From the NCBI RefSeq assembly GCF_002095475.1, contig NZ_MLFR01000013.1, forward strand, positions 62,001 through 126,000: 64,000 nt of DNA, read 5' to 3'. Origin of the DNA: Pantoea rwandensis (GTDB lineage Bacteria; Pseudomonadota; Gammaproteobacteria; Enterobacterales; Enterobacteriaceae). A model generated the notes under the pieces. It worked only from the letters and a program-made list of their open reading frames with translations, was not told where the DNA came from and did no database searches. A program made the translations under genes and the position numbers. Below, piece after piece: positions 26,965 to 36,259 of the stretch. Numbering within the stretch: the first letter of the stretch is position 1; every line of letters begins with the position of its first letter.

Positions 26965-27882
26965 TTATGCGCTGCGGTTCTGCAAATACACCTGCAAATT
27001 CACATACACCGCATTCAGCAACGGCGTCACCACACCACTGCGCGCACCACGCACCAGCAGATCGCCAATCACCTGATCCGCCTCGATATCATAACCCTGG
27101 GTTAAATCGCGGTACATCGACGAGGTCATCGCCACCTGCGGATTATTCAACGTCTCATAAATTTTTGCCGTCACCGCTGGACGCTCCTGATAACCGTCCG
27201 CGCTGAGTACGGACAGCACCTCGGCGAAAATCCCCTGCAACAACGCTTCACCACCTTGAGAGCGCAACACCTGCTGCGTATTACCCCGCGCAATGCAGCA
27301 CACCGCACCCAAGGTACTCAGCAGCAACCATTTCTCCCACAGCTCGCTGATAATGTTGTCGGCAAACACCGTATCAAACTGCGCTATCTTCAATGTCTCA
27401 TCGACGCGCTGCAGACGCACATCATTGTGACCATCAAGCGCACCGTAGTAGAGAATATGCAGCGGGGTCATCTGCATGACTTCGCCTTGCTCACCCAACG
27501 TCGCATTGATTTTGCACAAGCCGCCAATCACCTTGTCACCAAAGCGCGCTCGCAGCGTATCGATATGGCGCATGCCGTTGAGGATCGGCATGATCAGCGT
27601 CTCTGGCCCTACAGCCGGTGCGATATCTGCAATAGCCTGATCCAGCCCGAAGCTTTTCACCGTCAGGATAATCAGATCAAACTGGCCTTCGAGCTTGCCG
27701 GTTTGCGCCAGCTGCGGCTGAATCACGTCCGTGCCGCCCGGCGTTTTCAGTACCAACCCCGTTTGCTGTAGCTGTTGAAAGCGGCGCTCGCGCACCAGAA
27801 AAGTCACATCACGTCCTGCTTGCGCCAGACGTGCACCGAAATACCCGCCGGTGGCACCGGCGCCGACAACCAGAATGCGCAT
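26965..27882 (-). CDS. ketopantoate reductase family oxidoreductase
   Basis: A 305-residue protein of the ApbA/PanE family. The Rossmann motif GAGATGGYFG is at residues 7-16, and a C-terminal helical domain carries the family's substrate pocket (LWEKWLLLS with the conserved Lys, GYDIEADQVIGDL). The housekeeping panE of enterobacteria lies elsewhere and is more divergent from this, so it is probably a paralogue acting on another 2-oxo acid. The start MRILVVGAGATG (27882) follows the family; a longer frame upstream has no support. Confidence 0.8.
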   Translation of the reverse strand: MRILVVGAGATGGYFGARLAQAGRDVTFLVRERRFQQLQQTGLVLKTPGGTDVIQPQLAQTGKLEGQFDLIILTVKSFGLDQAIADIAPAVGPETLIMPILNGMRHIDTLRARFGDKVIGGLCKINATLGEQGEVMQMTPLHILYYGALDGHNDVRLQRVDETLKIAQFDTVFADNIISELWEKWLLLSTLGAVCCIARGNTQQVLRSQGGEALLQGIFAEVLSVLSADGYQERPAVTAKIYETLNNPQVAMTSSMYRDLTQGYDIEADQVIGDLLVRGARSGVVTPLLNAVYVNLQVYLQNRSA

Positions 27883-28095
27883 GGTTAAATTTCCCGTTGA
27901 GAGTGAAGTCCTTACCATAAATCGCACAACGCAAGCTTGCCAGCCCGTAAATGCTGAATTCAATGCAAGATTTCCCCGATGGTTAGAAAAGGCTCAAACT
28001 GTTCGTATTTACTCGTACAATGGGTCTATGCTGTTGCGCAGCGGCGGGCAATGGTGCTCGCCTATTTATCCAGTCGAACAGACTAAGGACGCATC

Positions 28096-30195
28096 ATGCC
28101 CCGACCCCTACCTATCGAACGTTATCGCAACATCGGCATCTCCGCGCACATCGATGCCGGTAAAACCACCACAACGGAGCGCATCCTGTTTTACACCGGG
28201 ATGAGCCACAAGTTGGGTGAAGTGCACGATGGCGCGGCAACCACTGACTGGATGGCGCAGGAGCAGGAGCGTGGCATTACCATCACCTCGGCGGCAGTGA
28301 GCTGTTACTGGCCGGGCATGGATGGCAGTTTTACGCCGCACCGTATCAACATTATCGATACTCCCGGACACGTGGATTTCACTATCGAAGTCGAACGCTC
28401 GATGCGCGTGTTAGATGGTGCCGTCATGGTGTATGACGCCGTGGGTGGCGTACAACCGCAGTCAGAAACCGTGTGGCGTCAGGCCAACAAATATCACGTA
28501 CCGCGCATTGCCTTCGTCAACAAGATGGATCGCCAGGGCGCGGACTTCTTCCGTGTGGTGCAGATGATGAAAGATCGCCTGCATGCCAACCCAGTGCCGA
28601 TTGTGATTCCCATTGGTGCGGAAGAGCACTTCGCGGGCGTGGTGGATCTCAACAAGATGCGCGCCATCTATTGGGATGATGCCAGCCAGGGCATGACGTT
28701 TAGTTATGCGCCAATCCCTGATGAGCTGCAGGCGCTGGCCGCCGAATGGCGTGAGAACATGGTGGCCGCTGCGGCAGAAGCCAGTGAAGCGCTGATGGAT
28801 CGCTATCTGGAGCAGGGCGACCTGAGCGAAGAAGAGGTGATCGCCGGATTGCGTCAGCGCACGCTGATTGGCGAGATCCAACCGATGCTGTGCGGTAGTG
28901 CTTTTAAAAACAAAGGCGTACAGCGCATGCTTGATGCGGTGATTGAGCTGATGCCTTCGCCACTGGACGTGCCGCCAGTTTCCGGTGTGAACGAAAAAGG
29001 CGAACACGATGAACGCCATGCTGATGACGATGAGCCGTTCTCAGCGCTGGCCTTCAAACTGATGAGCGATCCCTATGTGGGCCAACTCACCTTCGTGCGT
29101 GTCTATTCGGGTGTCTTACGCAAAGGCGACAGCGTGTGGAATGCGGTGAAAGGGCGCAAGGAGCGCATCGGGCGTATCGTGCAGATGCAGGCAAACGATC
29201 GCATCGAAATCGAAGAGATTCGTGCAGGTGATATTGCCGCCTGTGTCGGTTTAAAAGAGGTGACGACTGGCGAAACGCTGTGCGATCCGAATGCGGTGAT
29301 CACACTGGAACGTATGGAGTTCCCGGACCCGGTGATTTCGCTATCGATTGAGCCGAAAACCAAGGCAGATCAGGAGAAAATGGGGCTGGCGTTGCAGCGC
29401 TTAGCCGCAGAAGATCCGTCATTCCGCTTGCACACCGATGAAGAGTCAGGGCAGACGATTATCTCCGGTATGGGTGAGTTGCATCTGGAGATCATCGTTG
29501 ATCGTATGAAGCGGGAATTCGGTGTGGAAGCCAACATTGGTCGTCCACAGGTGACCTATCGTGAAACCATTCGTAAGACGGTTCACGATGTGGAAGGCAA
29601 GTTTGTGCGCCAGTCGGGCGGTAAAGGGCAGTATGGCCATGTAGTGCTGACGCTGGAACCGCAGGCAGCAGGTGCAGGATTTTCCTTTGAGGATGCCACC
29701 AAAGGCGGCGTGGTGCCGCGCGAGTTTATTCCTTCAGTGGAGAAGGGGATTCGTGAAGCGCTGAATTCCGGTGTACTGGCCGGTTATCCGGTGGTGGATC
29801 TTAAGGCCACACTGACCTTCGGTTCCTATCATGATGTCGACTCCTCGGAAATGGCCTTCCGCATGGCAGCGATTTTTGGCTTTAAAGCGGCCGCGAAACA
29901 AGCCGATCCGGCCATTCTGGAGCCGGTTATGCAGGTGGAAGTGGAAACGCCTGAGGAGTATGCCGGCAACGTAATGGGCGATCTGTCGTCGCGTCGCGGT
30001 TCGCTGCAAGGCATGGACGAGCGCTTTGGTGCACGCATTATTCGCGCTGAAGTGCCGTTGTCAGAGATGTTTGGCTACGCCACCACGCTGCGATCCATGT
30101 CGCAAGGCCGTGCGACCTACAGCATGGAATTTGCGCATTACGCCGAAGCCCCACGCAATGTGGCCGAGAGCATTATGGCAGCACGCGCGGAGTAA
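28096..30195 (+). CDS. second elongation factor G (EF-G paralogue)
   Basis: A 699-residue translational GTPase with all five EF-G domains: P-loop AHIDAGKTT at residues 17-25, switch [14 protein letters not shown], domain III/IV loops ([13 protein letters not shown]) and the C-terminal [10 protein letters not shown]. It is clearly EF-G type rather than RF3, BipA or LepA. It is not in a str operon (no rpsL, rpsG or tuf nearby), is shorter than the enterobacterial EF-G (704), and differs from it throughout, so it is an extra, divergent copy. Possible roles are translation under special conditions or tolerance of an EF-G-directed antibiotic; nothing here decides. Palindromic repeats and T residues follow it. 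Confidence 0.9.
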   Translation: MPRPLPIERYRNIGISAHIDAGKTTTTERILFYTGMSHKLGEVHDGAATTDWMAQEQERGITITSAAVSCYWPGMDGSFTPHRINIIDTPGHVDFTIEVERSMRVLDGAVMVYDAVGGVQPQSETVWRQANKYHVPRIAFVNKMDRQGADFFRVVQMMKDRLHANPVPIVIPIGAEEHFAGVVDLNKMRAIYWDDASQGMTFSYAPIPDELQALAAEWRENMVAAAAEASEALMDRYLEQGDLSEEEVIAGLRQRTLIGEIQPMLCGSAFKNKGVQRMLDAVIELMPSPLDVPPVSGVNEKGEHDERHADDDEPFSALAFKLMSDPYVGQLTFVRVYSGVLRKGDSVWNAVKGRKERIGRIVQMQANDRIEIEEIRAGDIAACVGLKEVTTGETLCDPNAVITLERMEFPDPVISLSIEPKTKADQEKMGLALQRLAAEDPSFRLHTDEESGQTIISGMGELHLEIIVDRMKREFGVEANIGRPQVTYRETIRKTVHDVEGKFVRQSGGKGQYGHVVLTLEPQAAGAGFSFEDATKGGVVPREFIPSVEKGIREALNSGVLAGYPVVDLKATLTFGSYHDVDSSEMAFRMAAIFGFKAAAKQADPAILEPVMQVEVETPEEYAGNVMGDLSSRRGSLQGMDERFGARIIRAEVPLSEMFGYATTLRSMSQGRATYSMEFAHYAEAPRNVAESIMAARAE

Positions 30196-30227
30196 TTTTT
30201 TGGGCGGCACGGATGCCGTATTAAAAT

Positions 30228-30299
30228 ATTGCGCGATAAATCGCGCCGCTACAAATACAAGTTTTATCCGTAGCGGTGCAATTTATTGCGCTTTTTTTT
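30228..30299. repeat. family B palindrome pair, also likely terminator of the EF-G gene
   Basis: ATTGCGCGATAAATCGCGCCGCTAC and, inverted, GTAGCGGTGCAATTTATTGCGC flank a 15-bp spacer, and eight T residues follow at 30292-30299. Confidence 0.75.
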
Positions 30300-30323
30300 C
30301 GCCTTTAAATCATTTCATCACAT

Positions 30324-30352
30324 CGATTGCCATAATTGTCGTTTTACTTTTA
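30324..30352 (+). promoter_or_regulatory. shared upstream motif, copy 1
   Basis: ATTGCCATAATTGTCGTTTT plus ACTTT lies about 90 bp upstream of the first binding-protein gene. It matches 32190-32218, upstream of the acetyltransferase, at 24 of 29 positions, and partly 48459-48480, upstream of the M20 amidohydrolase. A common promoter or activator site is inferred. Confidence 0.4.
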
Positions 30353-30440
30353 TTTATCCGGATTTTAATAATTTAGCGGGAATTAAAAACAGGCCGGACT
30401 ACGGCTATTCAAAATAACACCTGCTATCACCAAGGATAAT

Positions 30441-32054
30441 ATGAAAAAGAATTCTCTCGCTTTAGCGCTGGGCATTAGCCTGCTGGGAAGCGCATTCAGC
30501 GTTATTGCCGCCGATAAACCGGTCAGCGGCGGCAGCCTGACGGTGGGCGTGGAAACTGAACCCACTACGTTTAACCCGCAACTCAACGGGCAGGATAAAG
30601 CCGAAATCACCTTGCGTAACTTCTGGGAATCGTTGCTGGCGCGCCGTCCTGATGGCAGTTTTGTGCCCTGGCTGGCCGAGAGTTATCAGGCCAGCGAGGA
30701 TGGCAAAACCTTCCGCTTTACGCTGCGCCGCGATGTGACCTTCTCCAACGGAGAAAAGTTGGATGCGAACGCGGTAGCAGAAAACTTCCGCCAAACCCAA
30801 GTGGCACAATACTGCGCCGGCACCAGTCTGTGCCTGATGGGATCGCATATCGACAAGATTGAAACGCCAGACGATCACACCGTGGTGATCACGCTGAAAG
30901 AGGTTTATTCGCCGTTCCTCTCTTTCGCCGCCGGGCTGCAAATCCTGTCTCCCTCCAGTTGGAAATCGTCGCAGCTGAAATCCGGCGGTCCAGAGATTGC
31001 GGGCACCGGGCCGTTTATTTTGCAAAGCTACGAGAAGGGCCAGCAGGTCACTTACGTCAAAAACCCGAAATACAATTGGGCACCCGCCACCGCGACGCAT
31101 CAAGGTCCGGCGTATCTCGATCGCGTGACCTATCGCTTCTTGCCGGAATCGTCGGTGCGAACCGGCGCCTTACTCTCTGGCCAGGTGGATGCCATTGAGG
31201 GGATCTCCGGTAACGATGCCGGTGAATTCAAGGACAACAGCGATTTTACCTACCAACACGCGCTGAATACCGGCACGCCTTACTCGCTGTTCCTCAACGT
31301 CGAATACGGCCCGACGCATGATGTCAAAGTGCGCCAGGCGCTGCTGCAAGGGCTGGAGATCGACCCGCTGCTGAAGTCGGTATATCGCGGTGAACGCACG
31401 CGTGCGTGGGGCATTACCTCACCGATTGATCCGCTCTACAACAACGAGCTGGAAGGGAAATACGGTAATAACCCGGAAGCCGCTAACAAGTTGCTGGATG
31501 AGGCAGGTTGGCAAACCCGCGACAGCGAAGGCTTCCGCACTAAAAATGGCGAGCGCCTGCGCATTGAGCTGATTCAGGCCCAAGCCACAGTGCGTGACCA
31601 GCGTGACGTCTTGCTGCAAGCCATTCAGGCACAGGCGCGCCAGCGTTTGGGCATCGATCTTAAGCTCAACTATGTGGATTCCGGCACCTATGCGGACGTA
31701 CGCAAGAGCGGCAAGTTCGGCACCATTGCTAACTCCAACACCCCGACCGATGGCGTGGATATTGAAAACCACTACCGGCCGATCGCGCAAGGTGGCGCGA
31801 TTAACTACAGCCGCGTCAATGATGCCAATATCAATGCATTGCTGGATAAAGCCGCCGCCACATTGGATTTGAAACAGCGCCGCCAGTTCTACACTGAGTT
31901 GCAACAGCGTGCACTGCCGCAGTTAGCGTTGGCCGTTCCACTGTATGAGCCGGAAGATCAGCTCGCCACCGCCAGCTATGTGCACGGTTACGGATTCCGC
32001 AGTTACAAGCAGATGCCGGAGAGCGTTTACGACGTGTGGCTGAGCCAACATTAA
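30441..32054 (+). CDS. peptide/nickel-type ABC transporter substrate-binding protein
   Basis: A 537-residue periplasmic protein with a Sec signal peptide (MKKNSLALALGISLLGSAFS...VIAA, cleaved near residue 24) and the SBP_bac_5 fold of DppA/OppA (GGSLTVGVETEPTTFNPQL, then ANAVAENFRQ and IAGTGPFILQSYEKGQQ). It lacks a lipobox. It is the first gene of a block ending in a complete peptide-type ABC transporter and a flavin monooxygenase; 0.75 kb downstream is a paralogue that shares most of its sequence. The ligand is unknown; the neighbours suggest a modified peptide or S-substituted amino acid. Confidence 0.88.
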   Translation: MKKNSLALALGISLLGSAFSVIAADKPVSGGSLTVGVETEPTTFNPQLNGQDKAEITLRNFWESLLARRPDGSFVPWLAESYQASEDGKTFRFTLRRDVTFSNGEKLDANAVAENFRQTQVAQYCAGTSLCLMGSHIDKIETPDDHTVVITLKEVYSPFLSFAAGLQILSPSSWKSSQLKSGGPEIAGTGPFILQSYEKGQQVTYVKNPKYNWAPATATHQGPAYLDRVTYRFLPESSVRTGALLSGQVDAIEGISGNDAGEFKDNSDFTYQHALNTGTPYSLFLNVEYGPTHDVKVRQALLQGLEIDPLLKSVYRGERTRAWGITSPIDPLYNNELEGKYGNNPEAANKLLDEAGWQTRDSEGFRTKNGERLRIELIQAQATVRDQRDVLLQAIQAQARQRLGIDLKLNYVDSGTYADVRKSGKFGTIANSNTPTDGVDIENHYRPIAQGGAINYSRVNDANINALLDKAAATLDLKQRRQFYTELQQRALPQLALAVPLYEPEDQLATASYVHGYGFRSYKQMPESVYDVWLSQH

Positions 32055-32070
32055 TTAATCATACCTAATC

Positions 32071-32144
32071 GTAGCGGCGCAATTTATCGCGCATATCTCC
32101 AGCAAGTTTATTGCTAATGGATGCGCAATAAATTGCGCCGCTAC
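32071..32144. repeat. family B palindrome pair between binding-protein and acetyltransferase genes
   Basis: GTAGCGGCGCAATTTATCGC and its inverted partner GCGCAATAAATTGCGCCGC flank 30 bp. The pair could form a long hairpin in the transcript. Confidence 0.75.
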
Positions 32145-32189
32145 GCTGTGTCAGGGAATAATGGTTTCTTATTGCTACAATTAACAAAT

Positions 32190-32218
32190 CCATTGCCACT
32201 ATTCTCGTTTTACTTTAA
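32190..32218 (+). promoter_or_regulatory. shared upstream motif, copy 2
   Basis: ATTGCCACTATTCTCGTTTT plus ACTTT, 50 bp upstream of the acetyltransferase start; see 30324-30352. Confidence 0.4.
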
Positions 32219-32267
32219 TTCCCGCTATTTCAATAATTCCCTGAAGATAAATTCAGGAAGTCCGAAT

Positions 32268-32783
32268 ATGAGCCAATCCATTCAGGTCGCCACCGCCGAC
32301 GACGCCGAAGAAATATTTGCCTTACTACAACGTGCCTATGCCTCGCTGGTGGCGCTGGATGTGCACTTCACTATTTCACAGGGCAACGTCGAGCAGGTTC
32401 GTCGTGTCATTGAGCAGGAAACGGTGTTGGTGCTGCGTAAGTGGAAGCGCGCCGTTGCGACGGTCACGGTGCGTTTTCCATGGCAGCAGGAGACGGATGC
32501 GCCCTCATCGCTGCCGTTTATCCACTGGTTTGCCGTGGACCCCGATTTCAAAGGGCAAGGCTATGGCCGTGAAATCATCAGCTACGCCGAAGACACACTG
32601 CTGAAGCAAACGCTCAAAGCGCCGGGAGTTTATCTGGCGACGGCCACCAAACATCCCTGGCTGAGTGAGTTGTATCTGCGTCGTGGTTATCAGCCGTTTT
32701 ATCATCGTACTAATGCGTTGGGCGAAGCGCTGGTGTTCCTGAAAAAGGAATTCCACCCGCAGCCCATCGCCAAAATCGCCTGA
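32268..32783 (+). CDS. GNAT-family N-acetyltransferase
   Basis: A 171-residue single-domain acetyltransferase: acetyl-CoA loop near residue 101 (GQGYGRE) after the strand FIHWFAVDPDFK, and LYLRRGYQPFYHRT near the C-terminus. The ATG at 32268 follows CAGGAAG; a longer upstream frame is not supported. It lies between two binding proteins of one transport block that also has a flavin monooxygenase. In Bacillus pathways for S-(2-succino)cysteine and similar compounds, a GNAT enzyme N-acetylates the amino acid before oxygenation, so a like role is a reasonable inference. Confidence 0.8.
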   Translation: MSQSIQVATADDAEEIFALLQRAYASLVALDVHFTISQGNVEQVRRVIEQETVLVLRKWKRAVATVTVRFPWQQETDAPSSLPFIHWFAVDPDFKGQGYGREIISYAEDTLLKQTLKAPGVYLATATKHPWLSELYLRRGYQPFYHRTNALGEALVFLKKEFHPQPIAKIA

Positions 32784-32810
32784 TTCACACCAAAAAACAA
32801 CAGGGACATT

Positions 32811-34423
32811 ATGAAAGCGAATTCAATCACGCTGGCGCTAGGACTGGCGTGCCTGCTGAGCAGCATAACCAGCTTGGCGGCAGAACAACCGCGCATCGGC
32901 GGTTCACTCACTTATGGCGTGGAAACGGAACCGGCACCGTTAAACCCGCAGTTAAATGGGCAGTCAAAAGCGGAAGTCACGCTGCGTAATGTGTGGGAAT
33001 CACTGCTGGCGCGCCGTACCGATGGCAGTTTTGTGCCTTGGCTGGCAACAGGATACGAAGTCAGCCCGGACGCGAAAACCTATCGATTCACGCTGCGGCG
33101 TGATGTCACGTTTTCAAACGGTGAAAAATTGGATGCTAACGCGGTAGCGGAGAATTTTCGTCATGTTCAGGACCCAAAATATTGCGCCGGTACCAGCATC
33201 TGCGCACTGAGCGCCCGTATTGCCAGCGTCGAAACGCCCGACAATGACACGGTGCTAATCACCCTAAAACAGGGTTATGCGCCATTTCTCTCTTTTGCCG
33301 CGAAGTTACAGATTCTGGCTCCTGCCAGTTGGAACGATCCGCAGCTTAAAGCCGGTGGCAAATCGATCGCCGGAACCGGGCCGTTTATCATCGAAAGCTA
33401 CGAAAAGGGCCAGCAGCTGACACTGGTGCGCAATCCCCATTACAACTGGGCACCGGCGACGGCACATCACCAAGGGCCCGCTTATCTGGAGCGGGTGACC
33501 TATCGTTTTCTGCCGGAATCATCGGTGCGCACCGGTGCACTGCTCTCCGGTCAATTGGATGTGATTGAAGGTATCTCGGGCAATGATGCCAGCGAGTTTA
33601 AAGACAGCGCGGATTTCACCTACCAGCACGCCCTCAACACCGGTACACCCTATTCGTTATTTCTCAATGTGGACTATGGCCCTACGCAGGATGTGAAGGT
33701 GCGCCAGGCGCTGCTACAAGGGTTGGATATCGATCCGTTGCTGAAGTCGGTGTATCGCGGTGAGCGTACCCGTGCGTGGGGCATCACCTCACCCGTGGAT
33801 CCGCTCTACAACAACGATTTGGAAGGGCAGTACGGCAACAACCCGACGGCGGCAAATAAACTGCTCGATGAAGCGGGATGGCAAACCCGTGATAGTGACG
33901 GTTTCCGCACCAAAGCGGGCCAGCGCCTGAGTATCGAAGTGATTCAGGCACAGGCCACAGTGCGCGATCAGCGTGATGTATTGTTACAGGCGATTCAGGC
34001 TCAGGCACGGCAACGTCTTGGCGTCGAAATCAAACTGCGTTATGTCGATTCCGGCACCTATGCGAGGTGCGTAACAGCGGCCACTTTGGTTCGATCGCCA
34101 ACTCGAATACTGAAACCGATGGCATTGATATCGAAAACCATTACCGTCCAGTCAAGGCCGGCGGGGCGATCAACTACAGCCGGGTAAATAGTCCTGAAAT
34201 CAATGGCTGGCTCGATCAGGCCGCCGCCACCTTGGATATCAACCAACGCCGCAAATTCTACAGCCAGCTGCAGCACTACGCACTGGCGCAGCAGGCATTA
34301 GCGATTCCGTTATATGAACCGGAAGACCAGATTGCGGCAGCCCGCTATGTGCACGGTGCAGGCTTCCGCAGCTACAAGCAGATGCCGGAGAACGCGTACG
34401 ACATCTGGCTCAGCGACCATTAA
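32811..34423 (+). pseudogene. second peptide-type binding protein, frameshifted near its end
   Basis: A paralogue of the gene at 30441, with signal peptide (LGLACLLSSITSLAA) and the same SBP_bac_5 fold; about 537 residues if repaired. The first frame runs to 34187 but leaves the family after VDSGTYA; the remaining 118 residues (RNSGHFGSIANSN onward) are in another frame, 34067-34423. The DNA reads GCGAGGTG where the intact paralogue pattern needs GCGGAGGTG, so one G is missing near 34063. It lies directly before the permease genes and is the natural binding protein of that transporter; if the frameshift is real, the copy at 30441 must supply it. Confidence 0.85.
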
Positions 34424-34436
34424 TCAGGAGGCGAAG

Positions 34437-35429
34437 ATGAGTCTGGAAAGCATCGTAACCCGCGCACCGCGACCGCGTAAGCCAGCCCTCTGGCGTGGTG
34501 AACTGTCGCGTCGCATTATGGGCCGCTTGCTGGGAGGTGTGCTGGTGCTGTGGGCCGCCGTCTCACTGGCCTTCCTCGGTGTGCACTTAGCCCCCGGCGA
34601 TATCGTCAGTTTGCTGATTGGTGAGCAGGTACGCACTCCGGCGATTGAAGCGGCGATTCGTGCCGAATGGGGGCTGAACGAACCGCTGTGGTGGCAGTAT
34701 CTGCACTACCTGTGGCGAGTGCTGCACGGCGATTTTGGTCGTTCCTATATGCTCAACACTGAGGTGAGCCATCTGCTGTCGACCCAGCTGTGGCCGACTC
34801 TCAAGCTCACGCTGGCAGCACTGCTGGTGAGCATTATTTTCGCCGTAGCCGTTGCTGTGGGAACGGCACATCGTCGCATTGGGCGCCATGTTGCCAACAG
34901 CGTTGAGCTGTTGCTGGCGTCCACGCCTTCATTCTGGATGGGCATCGTGTTGCTGTTTATTTTCAGCTTCACGCTGCGTTGGTTCCCGGTGGCGGGCGAT
35001 CGATCGTTATCTTCTCTGGTGTTGCCCGCGCTGGCGCTGGGCCTGGCGCAAGGGGCGGTAATGGCACAGTTGCTGCGCCGTGAGCTGGAGCGTGCGCTGG
35101 ACGCTCCGTTCACACTGACACTGCGCGCTTGGGGTGTCGGGGAAACCACCATACGTTTGCGCCACGCGCTGCGGCATGCCGCGTTACCGGCAGTGACCTT
35201 AACCGGCTGGCTGGTGGGGGGCTTACTGAGCGGCGCGGTGATCACGGAGCAGGTGTTTGGTCGCCCTGGCCTCGGCAAGCTGACCGTTGATGCCGTCTTA
35301 GCCAAGGACCTTCCGGTGGTGCTGGCGGTGGCGATTCTCTCGGCGCTGATCTACGTGGTGATGAGTACGCTGGTCGATATCCTGTCACTGTGGATCGACC
35401 CGCGTCTGCGTGGGGAGAGCAAATCATGA
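34437..35429 (+). CDS. peptide-type ABC transporter permease (DppB-like)
   Basis: 330 residues, about six membrane helices, of the binding-protein-dependent permease family. An N-terminal cytoplasmic arm precedes the first helix (LLGGVLVLWAAVSLAFLGVH), and the ATP-binding-protein contact loop is near EAA-like ERALDAPFTLTLRAWGVGE. The ATG at 34437 follows AGGAGG 7 bases upstream and starts 13 bp after the binding-protein stop. Its stop overlaps the start of the second permease. Confidence 0.9.
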   Translation: MSLESIVTRAPRPRKPALWRGELSRRIMGRLLGGVLVLWAAVSLAFLGVHLAPGDIVSLLIGEQVRTPAIEAAIRAEWGLNEPLWWQYLHYLWRVLHGDFGRSYMLNTEVSHLLSTQLWPTLKLTLAALLVSIIFAVAVAVGTAHRRIGRHVANSVELLLASTPSFWMGIVLLFIFSFTLRWFPVAGDRSLSSLVLPALALGLAQGAVMAQLLRRELERALDAPFTLTLRAWGVGETTIRLRHALRHAALPAVTLTGWLVGGLLSGAVITEQVFGRPGLGKLTVDAVLAKDLPVVLAVAILSALIYVVMSTLVDILSLWIDPRLRGESKS

Positions 35430-36259
35430 TTGCTGCACTGCAAAGGCTACCGACTACATTACCCAGCGCAGTGTGGCTGGCACTGCTTTACCTGGTATTA
35501 CTCGCCATCGCGGTGATAGCGCCGGGTGTGCTCACCCACAGCGATCCATTGTTAGCCGATCCGGTCAATGCCCAGTTGCCGCCTTCCGCCGCACATTGGC
35601 TGGGCACCGATCAGCTTGGACGTGATCTGCTGACTCGCGTCATTTTCGGTAGCCGCTATTCGCTGTTGATCAGCGTGGCCGCCATGGCTCTGGCGGTGGT
35701 GTTTGGCACCTTACTGGGTCTGTTTGCTGCGCTGGCGCGTGGCGTGACCGATGAGCTGTTAAGCCGCGCGGTGGACGTGATTTCAGCATTCCCGGATCTG
35801 CTGCTGGCACTGATGCTGATTGCCTTTACCGGACCGGGCACCAATAACCTGATTATTGCACTCGGCGTGGCGTCGGTGCCGCGTTTTGCCCGCGTGGTGC
35901 GTGCACAAACCTATACGGTAATGACCTCTGGCTATGTTGAGCAGGCACGTACATTTGGTTTGTCACGCTTCACCTTGGTCACTCGCCATATCCTGCCACA
36001 TGCCATCGCGCAAGTGCCTGCTTTAGCCACGCTGGGTCTTGGCACCGCCATTATCGGCACCGCCGGATTGAGCTTCCTCGGCATGGGGCCACAACCGCCG
36101 ACTGCCGAATGGGGCTTGATGCTGGCGGAAGGGCGTAACTATCTGCGCAATGCCTGGTGGATCGCCGTATGGCCGGGGGTGTTTATCACCCTGACCGTGA
36201 TTGCGGTGAATACGCTGGGCCGCTATTGGCAGGCCCGTTTTGAAGGAAGAAGCGCATGA
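35426..36259 (+). CDS. peptide-type ABC transporter permease (DppC-like)
   Basis: 277 residues with six membrane helices; the sequence HWLGTDQLGRDLLTRVIFGSR is diagnostic for the DppC/OppC family and TYTVMTSGYVEQARTFGLS is the ATPase-contact loop. It overlaps the previous and next genes by four bases each (ATGA), so permeases and ATPase are translationally coupled. Confidence 0.92.
   Translation: MIAALQRLPTTLPSAVWLALLYLVLLAIAVIAPGVLTHSDPLLADPVNAQLPPSAAHWLGTDQLGRDLLTRVIFGSRYSLLISVAAMALAVVFGTLLGLFAALARGVTDELLSRAVDVISAFPDLLLALMLIAFTGPGTNNLIIALGVASVPRFARVVRAQTYTVMTSGYVEQARTFGLSRFTLVTRHILPHAIAQVPALATLGLGTAIIGTAGLSFLGMGPQPPTAEWGLMLAEGRNYLRNAWWIAVWPGVFITLTVIAVNTLGRYWQARFEGRSA

Noticed and set aside
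34314..34436. Upstream extension of the first peptide permease
   Set aside because: It runs antiphase through the end of the binding-protein gene; the ATG at 34437 has a strong ribosome site.
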